The translations under genes were made by a program, and so were the position numbers. From Actinomycetes bacterium (GTDB lineage: Bacteria; Actinomycetota; Acidimicrobiia; Spongiisociales; SHLN01): a DNA stretch of 34,263 nucleotides. Location of the stretch: the NCBI GenBank assembly GCA_024638625.1, contig JAHEJY010000009.1, positions 8,111 to 42,373 on the forward strand, written 5' to 3'. Below are positions 16,378-23,693 of the stretch, in pieces (position 1 is the stretch's first letter; each line of letters starts with the position of its first letter). The notes under the pieces are model-generated. The model saw nothing but the letters and a program-made list of their open reading frames with translations. It was not told where the DNA came from and made no database searches.

Positions 16378-18099
16378 GTGGAACGTATAAGCATTTCCCA
16401 GGCATTGATCAAAGCCCTCGAATTCGAGGGCGTTGACGTGATGTTCGGCCACCCGGGCGGCGCCATACTCCCCGCCTACGACCCCCTCTATGACAGCAAC
16501 ATCAGACATATTCTCGCTCGCCATGAGCAGGGAGCCGGTCATATGGCAGAGGGCTATGCCCAGGCAACCGGCAGGGTCGGGGTCTGTATGGCCACCAGCG
16601 GACCCGGTGCCACCAACCTCATCACGTCGCTCGCCAATGCCTATATGGATTCGATTCCGATTGTTGCGATCACCGGACAGGTCCCAACGACTGCGATCGG
16701 CAACGATGCCTTTCAAGAAGCCCATACCTGGGGCATCACCATGCCGACGACGAAACACAACTACCTGGTGACCAACGCCGCCGAAATCCCCGACGTCGTT
16801 CACGAAGCGTTCCATCTTGCTTCCACCGGTCGCCCAGGTCCCGTGCTGATCGACCTCCCCAAAGACATTCTGAACACCGAGGTCGTCTGGCATGATCCGA
16901 CCGGCGTGGTGGACTTGCCCGGCTACAAACCGACGACGCAAGGACATCCGCTCCAGGTCAAAACCGCGATCGAGCTCATACAACAATCCGAGCGTCCTGT
17001 CCTGTACGCGGGAGGCGGAATCATTGCCTCGGGCGCACATGCCGAGCTCCTGAAGTTTGCCGAGCTCGCCAATCTGCCGGTAGTAACGACACTGATGGCC
17101 CGGGGCGCCTTTCCCGATACGCACCCGCTTCATCTCGGCATGCCGGGGATGCATGGGTTCTACTCTGCCATCACCGCCATGCAGAAATCGGACCTCCTCA
17201 TCGCGATCGGTGCCCGCTTTGACGATCGCGTGACGGGGGATCCATCGCATTTCGCCACCGGCGCCAAAGTCATCCACGTCGACATCGACCCAGCCGAAAT
17301 CGGCAAGATCCGAAAAGCAGATGTACCCATCGTGGGGGACGCCAGAACCGTGCTCGGCCAGCTACTCGCGAGGCTCACAAAGGTTCTGGGATCCGACGAT
17401 CCTCCGGCCCGATCTGGATGGATGGAAACGGTGAGCGGTTGGAAATCGGCACATCCGATTTCGTCGTACGAACAAGAGCCGGGGGGACTCCTCAAGCCGC
17501 AATATGTCATCGAAGAGCTCTTCAAGACAACCGGTGGCGACGCCATTGTGGTTGCAGGCGTCGGACAGCACCAGATGTGGGCCGCCCAGCTCTGGAAATA
17601 CACAAAGCCGCGGACGTGGATCAACTCGGGCGGAGCGGGCACAATGGGCTTCGCAGTTCCTGCTGCGATCGGGGCCAAGATGGGAATGCCTGACGAGAAC
17701 GTGTGGGCTATCGATGGCGACGGTTGTTTCCAGATGACCATGCAGGAAATGATCTGCGCTGCAACCGAAGGGATCCCCGTCAAAGTCCTCATCATCAACA
17801 ACCACAACCTCGGGATGGTGCGGCAATGGCAGCGGCTTTTCTATAACGAGAGGTTCTCCGCCTCAGAGCTAACCGACCACACGCCCGACTATGTGAAGTT
17901 GGCAGAGGCAATGGGGTGCGCAGGCTTTCGCGCCGAGACAGCCGATGAGGTCGCTCCGGTTCTCGAGAAGGCGAACTCGATCAACGACCGGCCCGTCATC
18001 GTGGAGGCACGGGTCGACCCCGATGAGATGGTATTTCCGATGGTTCCGGCCGGTGGATCGAACGACGTTGTCATTCTCAGCAAAGAGGATTTGGAGTGA
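16378..18099 (+). CDS. ilvB: acetolactate synthase, catalytic subunit
   Basis: Thiamine-diphosphate enzyme joining two pyruvates (valine/leucine branch) or pyruvate and 2-ketobutyrate (isoleucine branch). The 573-aa length is standard. FGHPGGAILPAYD opens the protein; the catalytic Glu is in ILARHEQGAGHMAEGYAQ (about residue 50); GPGATNLITSLANAYMDS and the FAD-site region follow. The thiamine-diphosphate/Mg motif is AIDGDGCFQMTMQEM with NNHNLGMVRQWQ. The start is a GTG with an AGCAGG 8 bases upstream. It overlaps ilvN by 4 bases (GTGA), so the subunits are translated in balance. Confidence 0.97.
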   Translation: MERISISQALIKALEFEGVDVMFGHPGGAILPAYDPLYDSNIRHILARHEQGAGHMAEGYAQATGRVGVCMATSGPGATNLITSLANAYMDSIPIVAITGQVPTTAIGNDAFQEAHTWGITMPTTKHNYLVTNAAEIPDVVHEAFHLASTGRPGPVLIDLPKDILNTEVVWHDPTGVVDLPGYKPTTQGHPLQVKTAIELIQQSERPVLYAGGGIIASGAHAELLKFAELANLPVVTTLMARGAFPDTHPLHLGMPGMHGFYSAITAMQKSDLLIAIGARFDDRVTGDPSHFATGAKVIHVDIDPAEIGKIRKADVPIVGDARTVLGQLLARLTKVLGSDDPPARSGWMETVSGWKSAHPISSYEQEPGGLLKPQYVIEELFKTTGGDAIVVAGVGQHQMWAAQLWKYTKPRTWINSGGAGTMGFAVPAAIGAKMGMPDENVWAIDGDGCFQMTMQEMICAATEGIPVKVLIINNHNLGMVRQWQRLFYNERFSASELTDHTPDYVKLAEAMGCAGFRAETADEVAPVLEKANSINDRPVIVEARVDPDEMVFPMVPAGGSNDVVILSKEDLE

Positions 18100-18599
18100 G
18101 CAATCACCACCTGATCACAGTCTTGGTAGAGGACAAGCCCGGCGTGCTGGCCCGGGTCGCGACGATGTTCGCCCGACGAGGCTTCAACATCCATTCACTC
18201 GCGGTCGGGCCCGCAGAGGAACCCAATCTTTCTCGTATGACGATCGTGGTCGAGGCACCTGATGTCGAACAGGTGACGAAGCAACTTCAGAAGCTCATCA
18301 ACACTCTCAAGGTCGTCGAACTGTCGGGAACCGACGCGATCGAACGCGAAGTGATGCTGATACGCGTCAATGCGGAGGTAGAGAAACGGAGTTCTGTTCT
18401 CGACGCCGCGGCGGTGTTCAAGGCGAAGCCGGTCGACGTCGGCGCCACCACCATCACATTCGAAGTGGTGGGGGACCCTCAGAAACTCGCGGACTTCCTC
18501 GAGTTGATGAGGCCGTACGGGGTTGTTTCCCTTGTCAAGTCGGGCCGCATCGCGTTGGCCAGAGAGCCGAAAGCTCGTAATCTGCGAGCCATCGGATAA
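18096..18599 (+). CDS. ilvN: acetolactate synthase, regulatory subunit
   Basis: Regulatory subunit that activates IlvB and confers feedback inhibition, usually by valine. The 167-aa length matches the longer, two-domain type (often called ilvH). The N-terminal ACT domain (LITVLVEDKPGVLARVATMFARRGFNIHSLAVG) is followed by a DAIEREVMLIRVNAE segment and a C-terminal domain ending GRIALARE. The GTG start overlaps the ilvB TGA by four bases. A 30-base gap leads to ilvC. Confidence 0.96.
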   Translation: MSNHHLITVLVEDKPGVLARVATMFARRGFNIHSLAVGPAEEPNLSRMTIVVEAPDVEQVTKQLQKLINTLKVVELSGTDAIEREVMLIRVNAEVEKRSSVLDAAAVFKAKPVDVGATTITFEVVGDPQKLADFLELMRPYGVVSLVKSGRIALAREPKARNLRAIG

Positions 18600-18629
18600 C
18601 ACGCTTTTCCCGCGAACTGAGGACGCTCC

Positions 18630-19643
18630 ATGCCAACCATCTCATATGACGCCGACGTGAACACAGATCTCATCAAGAACAAACGTGTTGCCGTGATCGG
18701 GTATGGAAGCCAGGGCCACGCCCATGCATCGAACCTCAAGGATTCGGGGGTGGACGTGGTGGTCGGACTCCGCGAGGGATCCGCCCGCATCCAACGAGCT
18801 GAGGCGGACGGCCACAAGGTGATGTCTCCGGCAGACGCCGTGCACCACGCCGATGTCATCATGATCTTGTTGCCGGACCAGCACCAGGCAAAGTTCTACG
18901 ACGACGTGATTGCTCCCAACATCGAGCCAGGAGACCTTCTGCTGTTCGCCCACGGATTCGCCATACACTTCGGTTATATCTCTCCACCCGACAGTGTGAA
19001 CGTTGCGATGGTTGCGCCGAAAGGTCCAGGGCACCTGGTGCGGAGAACGTACCAGGAATCGAGCGGGGTTCCCGCTCTTGTCGCCGTGGAACGAGACCCC
19101 TCTGGCGATACTCTCGCCCTTGCGTTGTCCTACGCATCGGCCATTGGTGCGGGCCGGGCCGGCATCATCGAAACGACCTTCCGCGAAGAAACCGAAACGG
19201 ATCTCTTCGGGGAACAGGTCGTTTTGTGTGGCGGCCTCTCTGAGCTGGTGAAAGCCGGCTTTGAAACGTTGACCGACGCCGGCTACGCACCGGAAATGGC
19301 GTACTTCGAGTGTTTGCATGAACTCAAACTCATTGTGGATCTCATGTACGAGGGTGGCCTCTCATGGATGCGCCACTCCATCTCGGATACGGCCGAGTTC
19401 GGCGACTATCACACCGGTAGCAAGATCGTGACCGACGAGACACGAGCGACCATGCGGGCAGTTCTCGAGGAAATCCAGTCCGGGGAATTCGCCCGCCAAT
19501 GGATGGATGAGCATCGGGCGGGGGAAAGCTCGTTCCGGGAGCGCCGAGCGGCCGAGCTCGATCTCCCCGTCGAAGAGGTAGGCGCCCGGCTCCGGGATCT
19601 GATGCCGTTCCTCAACGCCAAGCACCCATCCGACGACGTCTGA
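18630..19643 (+). CDS. ilvC: ketol-acid reductoisomerase, class I
   Basis: Converts acetolactate/acetohydroxybutyrate to the dihydroxy acids using NAD(P)H and Mg. The 337-aa length is that of the short class I enzyme. The Rossmann motif is [20 protein letters not shown]; the cofactor loop reads [14 protein letters not shown], where the position usually Ser in NADPH enzymes (GS-x-S) is Arg (about residue 53). Catalytic Asp/Glu residues are in [13 protein letters not shown], with further acidic residues in [20 protein letters not shown] start at 18630. Middle of the ilvBNC-leuB operon. Confidence 0.96.
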   Translation: MPTISYDADVNTDLIKNKRVAVIGYGSQGHAHASNLKDSGVDVVVGLREGSARIQRAEADGHKVMSPADAVHHADVIMILLPDQHQAKFYDDVIAPNIEPGDLLLFAHGFAIHFGYISPPDSVNVAMVAPKGPGHLVRRTYQESSGVPALVAVERDPSGDTLALALSYASAIGAGRAGIIETTFREETETDLFGEQVVLCGGLSELVKAGFETLTDAGYAPEMAYFECLHELKLIVDLMYEGGLSWMRHSISDTAEFGDYHTGSKIVTDETRATMRAVLEEIQSGEFARQWMDEHRAGESSFRERRAAELDLPVEEVGARLRDLMPFLNAKHPSDDV

Positions 19644-19654
19644 GGCCAGGCACC

Positions 19655-20725
19655 ATGAACGCCGAGATCGTCCTACTCCCGGGGGACGGGATCGGACCCG
19701 GGGTCATCGATCAGGCCGAGCGAGTTCTCGCGGCCGTCGCCGACCAATATGCACACAATTTCAGCCTGTCGCGTGAGCTCATCGGCGGCATCGCTATCGA
19801 CAAACTCGGCGTCGCCTTGCCAGGACAAACTCTGGAAGCATGCCTGGCATCTGACGCTGTCTTGCTTGGTGCGGTCGGGGGACCGAAATGGGACGACCCG
19901 AGCGCCGCAGTGCGTCCGGAACAGGGGCTGTTGAGCATCCGCGCCGAGATGGGACTTTTCGCCAACCTGCGACCCATCGCGGTGTTTCCCCAACTGGCCG
20001 ACGCCTCACCCCTGCGCCCCGAGCTCATGACCGGCGTCGACATTCTGTTCGTGCGAGAGCTCACCGGAGGTATCTACTTCGGAGAACAGAAACAGGCTCC
20101 TCACACCAGCGGGCACATCGCCCATTCAACCATGACCTATACGACGGGCGAGATTGAGCGGATTGTCCGGGTTGCTGCCGACGCAGCCCGGCTGCGCCGT
20201 GGTCACCTGACATCTGTGGACAAGGCCAACGTGCTAGAGGTGTCACGACTGTGGCGCAGAACGGCCGCAGCGGTGGTGGGTTCAGAGTATCCGGACCTCG
20301 ATTACGACGTTGTATTGGTAGATGCCATGGCCATGCATCTGATCTCGCGGCCCTCATCCTTCGATGTTGTTGTCACGGGCAATCTCTTCGGAGACATTCT
20401 GACCGACCTGGGTTCGATGATGACCGGGTCCCTCGGCATGCTGCCATCTGCCTCTCTGGGAGATAGCGGCCCCGGGCTGTTCGAGCCCATTCATGGATCC
20501 GCCCCAGACATCGCGGGTCAAGACGTCGCCAATCCACTGGCGACGATTCTGGCGGCCGCCATGCTCCTGCGCCATGGACTGGGACTAGAGCTGGAAGCAA
20601 CCGCAGTGGAAGCCGCCGTCAGCACGGTGCTCGATCACGGTCTCAGGACCGCCGATATAGCCTCAGGCGACGAGCCGATCGTGGGCACGGCTGCCATGGC
20701 ATCGGCCGTCTTAGAAGCCCTGTAG
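19655..20725 (+). CDS. leuB: 3-isopropylmalate dehydrogenase
   Basis: NAD-dependent oxidative decarboxylation of 3-isopropylmalate, third step of leucine synthesis. The 356-aa product shows LLPGDGIGPGVIDQAE at the N-terminus, LLGAVGGPKWDDP, the substrate-binding Arg/Tyr region RELTGGIYFGE, DAMAMHLISRPSSFDVVVTGNLFGDILTDLGSMM with metal-binding Asp, and the NAD-binding GSAPDIAGQDVANPLATILAAAMLLRHG. It starts 11 bases after ilvC, so it is the last gene of the operon; leuA and leuCD are not in the window. Its stop codon lies within a strong hairpin. Confidence 0.96.
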   Translation: MNAEIVLLPGDGIGPGVIDQAERVLAAVADQYAHNFSLSRELIGGIAIDKLGVALPGQTLEACLASDAVLLGAVGGPKWDDPSAAVRPEQGLLSIRAEMGLFANLRPIAVFPQLADASPLRPELMTGVDILFVRELTGGIYFGEQKQAPHTSGHIAHSTMTYTTGEIERIVRVAADAARLRRGHLTSVDKANVLEVSRLWRRTAAAVVGSEYPDLDYDVVLVDAMAMHLISRPSSFDVVVTGNLFGDILTDLGSMMTGSLGMLPSASLGDSGPGLFEPIHGSAPDIAGQDVANPLATILAAAMLLRHGLGLELEATAVEAAVSTVLDHGLRTADIASGDEPIVGTAAMASAVLEAL

Positions 20726-20766
20726 CCCGTTTCGTCCTGAAGCGGGCCTGGGCTCTACCAGGGCTT
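20715..20766. terminator. nested hairpin at the leuB end
   Basis: An inner stem pairs GCCCGTTTC (20725-20733) with GAAGCGGGC (20739-20747), 9 pairs including one G-T, around a 5-base loop. An outer stem pairs AAGCCCTG (20715-20722) with CAGGGCTT (20759-20766). The leuB stop codon is inside the structure. There is no T-run, so it may act as a bidirectional terminator between convergent leuB and mscS or protect the operon's 3' end. Confidence 0.6.
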
Positions 20767-20780
20767 GACCATCAGCACAC

Positions 20781-21620
20781 TCAGGCGTCCTCTGTTCGGT
20801 TGAGGTGAACAACCCGCTGGGGAAACGGAATCTCGATGCCTGCTTGATCCAGCGCGGCTTTGACGGCCTTGGCCACACTGTCCCGAACTCGCCACTCATC
20901 AGAAATGGCGGGCTGATGCCAGAAGCGGACCGCAATATCGATCCCAGAATCGCCAAAGGCATGGACGAACGCTTCGGGACCAGGATCCGGGCTGACCCCC
21001 TCGACCGATGACGCCGCTTCGACGATTGTGGTCGTGGCTACTTCCAAATCGGATTGATAGCCGATTCCGATATCAATCGTCGTGCGTCGAATCCCGAGCA
21101 GGGTGTGATTGACGATCGGCTCTTTCCAAACCATCGCATTGGGTATGAAGACTCGCTCTCCGGCGAAGGTTCGCAGGTCGATGGTGCGCAGGTTGATGTC
21201 CTCGACCACACCACTGAAACCGACCGTGGTCACTTGATCTCCCGACTCAAACGGCTTGCGTATCGACATGAGGATGCCGGCTATGAAGTTCTCGAGGATG
21301 TCCTGGAAGGCAAACGCGAGTGCCAGGCCGAAGAGCCCAAAAATACCGAGGAGCGGGGCGATCGACACACCCACTCTGCTCAGGGCGTACACGAATCCGA
21401 TCGAGAAGACGACAAACGCCGCGAGCCTGCCAAGCAGCGTCCCGACGTATGGATTGGACGCATTGGAGAGAAGACGCTGAACAACCCGGCGTGCGGCTAT
21501 GGCCAGGAGTACAGCACCCACGATGAGGCCGGCCGCCCACAGCCAGTCTGCCAGTGTCAACTGCGTCAGCTGAGAAAGGGTGTCCGTCGTCGCATCCGCA
21601 GCGTTCGCATCCGTAGCCAT
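20781..21620 (-). CDS. MscS-family mechanosensitive channel
   Basis: A 279-aa inner-membrane channel that opens on membrane tension. Three hydrophobic helices are seen: about residues 24-44, 63-84 and 85-115. The last is Gly/Ala-rich (IAPLLGIFGLFGLALAFAFQDILENFIAGI), as in the pore helix TM3 of MscS. The beta domain FESGDQVTTVGFSGVVEDINLRT and VFIPNAMVWKEPIVNHT are typical. The cytoplasmic C-terminal domain ends with IEIPFPQRVVHL. The ATG at 21620 has GGGAG about 8 bases upstream; a TTG one codon earlier is possible. Convergent with leuB. Confidence 0.9.
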   Translation of the reverse strand: MATDANAADATTDTLSQLTQLTLADWLWAAGLIVGAVLLAIAARRVVQRLLSNASNPYVGTLLGRLAAFVVFSIGFVYALSRVGVSIAPLLGIFGLFGLALAFAFQDILENFIAGILMSIRKPFESGDQVTTVGFSGVVEDINLRTIDLRTFAGERVFIPNAMVWKEPIVNHTLLGIRRTTIDIGIGYQSDLEVATTTIVEAASSVEGVSPDPGPEAFVHAFGDSGIDIAVRFWHQPAISDEWRVRDSVAKAVKAALDQAGIEIPFPQRVVHLNRTEDA

Positions 21621-21648
21621 CAATCAAACTCCCATCTATGGGCTTTCG

Positions 21649-21679
21649 GCGTCAGTTGTCGGCGAGTCGCGTCAGTTGT
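21649..21679. repeat. 11-base direct repeat upstream of mscS
   Basis: GCGTCAGTTGT occurs at 21649-21659 and again at 21669-21679, exactly 20 bases apart (two helical turns), 29-59 bases upstream of the mscS start. A CCCATctATGGG inverted repeat follows at 21630-21641. This spacing suits a dimeric or paired regulator in the promoter/leader of mscS; no known consensus was matched. Confidence 0.5.
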
Positions 21680-21752
21680 AGATAGATAAGTCGGTGAGAT
21701 CGTGCGGACCAAGTTGCTCGCTGTGGACGCCCAGGATCAGACAACACCAGAA

Positions 21753-22484
21753 TCAGACATTCGCAAGAAAGAGGACCGCTCCGGTTGGCTGTGGAGATCC
21801 GCCCGCAGGTTCAATGGTTACCCCGAAGGCCACGCCCGGTTCCGGCACTCCGGCCAGCTCGACCGTCACGAACCCGGATTCGTCGGGCCGGAAGAGCCCC
21901 GCAGATACGGGTCCGTCTGCGCCGATCAGCCACATCTGGTAGGTGGCTTCCGAGCCAAGCGGGTCGAGCCCGGTGGCGATCATCACGGCTCCGCGCTCCT
22001 CGTCTGAGTAGGTGAGCGACATCTGATTCTCATCGGATGGCCCCAGCGTTGGTTCGACGGCGAGGACCACCGCGTCGGAGGCCCCGGTGATCTGCTCTAT
22101 TCGATCCTGAAACAGCTGCGGAAGAACCCCTACGCCGACAACCAACAGCACGACCGCTGCCGCGGCTGCCAGCGTGAATCTCCGCATCCGCCAGGTCCGA
22201 TCCCGGCGCTCGGGTATAGGCACCACGTCTGCTACCGGTTGTTCTTCGAGGCCGAACCCGGCGGTCGGCGCCGTTGCCTCCACCGCAGCCATCACACTCT
22301 CGCGGAGGCCGGGCGGCGGCTCCTCGTCCTGCGAGAAGAACAATGCTTCGAGGCCACCGGCCAGTTCATCGATTTGGCGAATGCATGATGCACACTCATC
22401 GAGGTGCTGTTCAAAGGCATGATGGTCGGCATCGGTGAGGGTTCCAAGGAGGTAGTCGGACACGAGGTCATGTAGTTCGTTCAC
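21753..22484 (-). CDS. RskA-family anti-sigma factor
   Basis: A 243-aa single-pass membrane protein that would hold its partner sigma factor inactive. The N-terminal zinc-type anti-sigma domain has the H-x3-C-x2-C motif (HLDECASC; His 27, Cys 31, Cys 34). A transmembrane helix spans about residues 103-123. The extracytoplasmic C-terminal part has the RskA-type sequence YQMWLIGADGPVSAGLF and VTIEPAGGSPQPTGAVL. The GTG start overlaps the sigma gene's TGA by 4 bases, an arrangement usual for a sigma/anti-sigma pair. Confidence 0.9.
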   Translation of the reverse strand: MNELHDLVSDYLLGTLTDADHHAFEQHLDECASCIRQIDELAGGLEALFFSQDEEPPPGLRESVMAAVEATAPTAGFGLEEQPVADVVPIPERRDRTWRMRRFTLAAAAAVVLLVVGVGVLPQLFQDRIEQITGASDAVVLAVEPTLGPSDENQMSLTYSDEERGAVMIATGLDPLGSEATYQMWLIGADGPVSAGLFRPDESGFVTVELAGVPEPGVAFGVTIEPAGGSPQPTGAVLFLANV

Positions 22485-23158
22485 GTTGCTTCCCCCAGGG
22501 CGGTTTCGAGGCGCAACAAACCGTCACGAATGCGAGATTTGATGGTGCCCAGGGGCACGCCGAGAATATTCGAGATTTCTGCCTGTGTCCGGTTCTCGTA
22601 GAAAGCCATATGCACAGCTTCACGCTGGAGTTCGGTGAGCGAACCCAGGCTCCGGGCTATTTGTTGGTCTTGGGAACGATCAATCACCGCATCCGCCACA
22701 ACATCGACATCGGGCTCATGGGAGGAAGCTGCGACCGACTCAACCCGCGTTCTGGCGGATTGCTCGCTGCGCACCCGGTCGATGGCCCTGCGACGGGCCA
22801 TGACCATGATCCATGTCACAGCGGATCCGCGGCTCCGATCCCAACTTTCTGCCTTGGTCCAGATCTCGAGGAGCACGTCGTGAGCAACTTCTTCGGCAAT
22901 GGAATGATCCCTCACGATGCCGCGCACCGTTCCGAACACCGGACCCGAAATCGCGTCATAGAGATCAGTGAATGCCTCTCGATCACCGGTTGCTGTGCGT
23001 CGGAGGAGTCCATCCAGGTCGGGTTTCACGTTGGCAGCAATGGCTGCACCTCTCTCACCGAGGTAGGCCGGCGTCATCAGGCTACGCACCAGTGAGATTA
23101 CCCGGGAAGGTATGGGAGATTGGCGAGGTGACCATCGCAGGGCGCAGGTGATCGTCAT
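22481..23158 (-). CDS. ECF-type sigma factor (SigK-like)
   Basis: RNA polymerase sigma factor of the extracytoplasmic-function group. Region 2 is seen in FTDLYDAISGPVFGTVRGIV and EEVAHDVLLEIWTKAESWDRSRGSAVTWIMVMARRRAIDRVR; region 4 in QREAVHMAFYENRTQAEISNILGVPLGTIKSRI. The whole frame gives 225 aa. Its first ATG at 23158 overlaps the stop of the cupredoxin gene (TGATG), which suggests coupling, but an inner ATG at 23077 would give a more usual N-terminus; neither has a clear ribosome-binding site. Paired with the RskA-like anti-sigma gene downstream. Confidence 0.88.
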   Translation of the reverse strand: MTITCALRWSPRQSPIPSRVISLVRSLMTPAYLGERGAAIAANVKPDLDGLLRRTATGDREAFTDLYDAISGPVFGTVRGIVRDHSIAEEVAHDVLLEIWTKAESWDRSRGSAVTWIMVMARRRAIDRVRSEQSARTRVESVAASSHEPDVDVVADAVIDRSQDQQIARSLGSLTELQREAVHMAFYENRTQAEISNILGVPLGTIKSRIRDGLLRLETALGEAT

Positions 23159-23586
23159 CAGCTGAGGTTTTCGACGGTGATGGTGCCGCGCATGTGAGGG
23201 TGGATACTGCAGAAATATGCATAGGTGCCGGGCTCGTCGAAGGAAACAACAGCGGTAGCGCCTGCTTCCGGCAATGTCATGTCGAAGCGCCCGGTAGGCG
23301 TATCAGGGACTCCGGAGGTGACGGTGTGATCGATCCGGTCGCTGTTGAGCCACGTGACAGACTCGCCTGCCTGGATAGTGAGTTCGCCAGGCGTGAACTG
23401 AAACACCTCAATGGTGACGTCGGCAGCCTGCCCTGAACCGGACTCGGACGAACTGGGGAACGAAGAATCAGAAATCGTCGAGGTGGTGGATGCCGGCGAT
23501 TCGGGAGCTATCGACCCAGTGGATGTGCAGGCAGCCAAAAGAAGCATGAGAAGCAACCCGAGGCTGGTGATGGTGGAGCGTTTCAT
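23158..23586 (-). CDS. plastocyanin-like cupredoxin lipoprotein
   Basis: A 142-aa exported protein with a type I copper site. A lipoprotein signal peptide (LLLMLLLAAC, lipid Cys 20) is followed by a Ser/Thr/Gly-rich linker to about residue 55, then a cupredoxin domain. Copper ligands are seen as His 87 (DHTVTSG), Cys 126, His 129 and Met 132 (YFCSIHPHM). The ATG at 23586 is chosen because the signal peptide starts there; the frame is open to 23676. It probably carries out electron transfer or copper binding on the outer face of the membrane. It leads the operon with the sigma and anti-sigma genes and overlaps the sigma frame by one base. Confidence 0.88.
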   Translation of the reverse strand: MKRSTITSLGLLLMLLLAACTSTGSIAPESPASTTSTISDSSFPSSSESGSGQAADVTIEVFQFTPGELTIQAGESVTWLNSDRIDHTVTSGVPDTPTGRFDMTLPEAGATAVVSFDEPGTYAYFCSIHPHMRGTITVENLS

Positions 23587-23641
23587 GGTGTCTCTTTCTC
23601 GTGGTGGTCGAATGTGATATTGGCTGAAAGGGGTGGAGAGC

Positions 23642-23684
23642 TGAGGGAGGTGGGGCGGTCGGAGGAGACGCCCCACCTCACTCA
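23642..23684 (-). terminator. strong hairpin after the two-domain lipoprotein gene
   Basis: GAGGTGGGGCG (23647-23657) pairs perfectly with CGCCCCACCTC (23669-23679) around an 11-base loop; TGAG/CTCA adds four more pairs outside one mismatch. On the minus strand it lies 10 bases after the stop of the two-domain lipoprotein gene and before the cupredoxin gene, so it would separate the two transcripts. The downstream stretch is C/T-rich without a clean T-run. Confidence 0.65.
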
Positions 23685-23693
23685 GTGTTCGGA

